This document shows, piece after piece, positions 62,625 through 64,000 of a stretch of 64,000 nucleotides of DNA. How positions within the stretch are numbered: position 1 is the stretch's first letter; every line of letters begins with the position of its first letter. This DNA is from Gemmatimonadaceae bacterium (GTDB lineage: Bacteria > Gemmatimonadota > Gemmatimonadetes > Gemmatimonadales > Gemmatimonadaceae), in NCBI GenBank assembly GCA_025358925.1, contig JANYHT010000036.1:21956-85955 (forward strand), read 5' to 3'. The notes beneath the pieces are model-generated. The model saw nothing but the letters and a program-made list of their open reading frames with translations, was not told where the DNA came from and did not search any database. The translations under genes were made by a program, and so were the position numbers.

Positions 62625-62807
62625 TCAATTGAGCGGGACTTTCGCGATTACGACTGAGACGACATAGGGCGCCTCGGATCCGAGGTGTCGCGATAGGAGC
62701 GTCACCATGTGCGCAATGTCGCGATCTATGATCAGCAGAGCAAGATTCTCAAAATCCACCCAGACGCGGGTAGCTGCTAGGTCGCTTCGCACTGCGAGAT
62801 AATCCAC
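62625..62807 (-). CDS. Short hypothetical ORF
   Basis: 60 residues or a few more; RDEIVDYLAVRSDLAATRVW then VDFENLALLIIDRDIAHMV is a plausible alpha/beta fragment. The sequence in front (SNIRDE) stays open but offers no better start than the GTG at 62807. I do not recognise the family, and it could be a remnant of a larger gene. Confidence 0.35.
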   Translation of the reverse strand: MDYLAVRSDLAATRVWVDFENLALLIIDRDIAHMVTLLSRHLGSEAPYVVSVVIAKVPLN

Positions 62808-63088
62808 GATTTCGTCGCGAATGTTCGAGAGCGCCTACAATTCCGTGGCACCCTGCGACCAACATCCCGACAATCCTGGCACGAACACGGACACGCCTTC
62901 GTCAGAACGCGTCACTGCAATCTTGTACCTCATGCTACAACAGAGTTTCTTCACGCATGTCACTCGTCGTCAAGCGTGCGAACGCGCGACGACAGCGCGG
63001 AGTACCGATAGTGCGAACGTGAGATGGGCGACACCGTGAAAAGTTACGGCCAGTGAGCGTAGCGAACTGACCGTCGCACTCGTGCCGA

Positions 63089-63316
63089 TCATGCGTATTC
63101 GCCGACACCCGAGGTGAGGGCACTGATGGTGACGTAGTAGCCATCCAGATCGCGGAGCGAGAACTCCGGCGTCTGCGTATTCAGATTCAGGCGGTGCGCT
63201 TCGTCGAGTTGGGTCACGAGCGCGCGAGCGCGGGGAAGCGCCAGTTCGAAATCGTCCACGCGGAAGAACGACCACAAGCCGTTACCTGGTGCCGCTAGGT
63301 CGGGCCGACTGTTCAA
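63089..63316 (-). pseudogene. C-terminal fragment of a glyoxalase/VOC-family protein
   Basis: NGLWSFFRVDDFELALPRAR then EFSLRDLDGYYVTISAL is the closing half of a vicinal-oxygen-chelate domain, with the family's Glu-Phe-Ser-Leu-Arg-Asp-Leu-Asp-Gly-Tyr motif. The first half, including the other metal ligand, is absent from the upstream bases. Likely a truncated gene in the accessory region. Confidence 0.65.
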
Positions 63317-63365
63317 GGACCTGCGCCACCGTCAGTTGCAAACGTCTCGATGACTGACGCGCTTG

Positions 63366-64000
63366 CTACAACACCGAGCGACAGCCAGCCGCCTCCATGG
63401 CGGTGAACTGTCCGAACAGCCAGCTGAGCTGCCCCTCGGGCACGAGTTCGCTTGCGCTGGGCGGACGATTATGTGGTCCGGCGCTCCTGTCGAAGACGTG
63501 AAGGCGCGCCTGCAGTGGTGCTTTCAGCAATTGCCGTAGTGTCAGTAGGTAATTTCTGCACTGAAGCAGTTCTGGCGTTCGTGCGCGCGCGATATCGACC
63601 ATGAGCGTACGCAGACACTGCATGTATTCCTCCGCTAACGGCACCAAGTCGAATTCTGCCATTTGTGCAGCTATGTCCGATCGCCGTTTCCCCCAATCGA
63701 AGCCGGAGGTCAGCAATTCATCCCGGTGAATGCGCGCGGCGCTCGTGATGCACATCAAACCCGTTTCGTCCGACCTAACTCCGTTAAGGTTGATCGCCGA
63801 AATGGGAAGACCGTAGTGCTGTGCATAGTTGCGCAGGTCGTACACGATGCGATAGCCAAGACAGTCTGCGTGTAGCGCATTTCGCCGCCTCGTCCACTCG
63901 TTTGCGAATGGAGACTCACCGCCAAACATGCGGGCAATTCCAAGCGACGTTTGAGTGAGAAATGCACTTGTCGAGGCAAGAAACGCATTGGCGCACCCGG
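63366..64000 (-). CDS. Hypothetical protein, partial at the window edge
   Basis: The frame is open to the end of the window, so the N-terminus is missing; about 211 residues are visible. SPFANEWTRRRNALHADCLG then YRIVYDLRNYAQHYGLPISA includes R-x4-H (RNYAQH), which recalls HEPN-type motifs, but other features are unfamiliar. Middle part LVPLAEEYMQCLRTLMVDIA is helical. Could be an accessory or defence-type protein; no firm assignment. Confidence 0.55.
   Translation of the reverse strand, partial: GCANAFLASTSAFLTQTSLGIARMFGGESPFANEWTRRRNALHADCLGYRIVYDLRNYAQHYGLPISAINLNGVRSDETGLMCITSAARIHRDELLTSGFDWGKRRSDIAAQMAEFDLVPLAEEYMQCLRTLMVDIARARTPELLQCRNYLLTLRQLLKAPLQARLHVFDRSAGPHNRPPSASELVPEGQLSWLFGQFTAMEAAGCRSVL

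Overview
The window is one contiguous piece of a bacterial chromosome with moderately high GC, tightly packed genes and many 4-base start/stop overlaps. The best guess for the host is a Gemmatimonadota-like soil or aquatic heterotroph. Support comes from a SusC/SusD pair outside a low-GC Bacteroidota background, carboxypeptidase-regulatory-type TonB receptors, a reaction-centre-type dihaem cytochrome, many secreted peptidases and an LPS heptose epimerase (so a diderm cell). This is inference from gene content only. No rRNA, tRNA, CRISPR array or complete insertion sequence was recognised. || Layout. 1-4075: end of a CzcA-type metal-efflux RND pump, a small lipoprotein and a TolC/CzcC-type outer-membrane factor. 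4167-5536: sulfite-oxidase-like molybdoenzyme and an FNR-type flavoprotein. 5533-21790: a phenylacetyl-CoA catabolic region made of paaABCD (6401-8974) and paaG-H-I-J-Y-Z (15505-21790), a chain in which most genes overlap by 4 bases. Between the two blocks lie a secreted M20 hydrolase, a beta-propeller protein, a haem-binding protein translationally coupled to a secreted intradiol-dioxygenase-like protein, a fused E1 2-oxoacid dehydrogenase and a DUF2383 protein. No paaE or paaK is present. 21798-23778: an overlapping YHYH / MORN-like / SCO operon. 23948-28116: SusD and SusC. 28284-37975: M48 lipoprotein peptidase, NTF2-like protein, MFS exporter, MatB/MatC-like malonate activation and uptake pair, a frameshifted mannonate dehydratase, a holin-like membrane protein and a cardiolipin synthase. 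|| 38000-38450 is a small graveyard: a palindromic operator, an intact small ORF, and the 5' end of an AbiEii-type nucleotidyltransferase joined to an inverted piece of a Uma2-type gene. 39510-42597 holds mlaD-mlaE (no mlaF) followed by an MgtC/DUF4010 protein. 42604-45341 is a SahR-like regulator plus ahcY (the SAM cycle), flanked on both sides by telomere-like TAGGGAT arrays. 45497-50133 is a patch of small secreted proteins and relics. 50149-56121 holds a cytochrome, peptidases and hldD. || 56187-58017 is an aromatic amino acid locus: a prephenate dehydratase relic, then promoter, Phe/Tyr-rich leader peptide and intrinsic terminator, then DAHP synthase and chorismate mutase. This looks like a complete transcription attenuator. 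From 58177 to the end the DNA is accessory in character: a PLP enzyme, a truncated NTF2-like gene, decayed and intact higBA modules, parDE, an interrupted HEPN/AbiU2-like gene, a glyoxalase fragment and a partial unknown gene.
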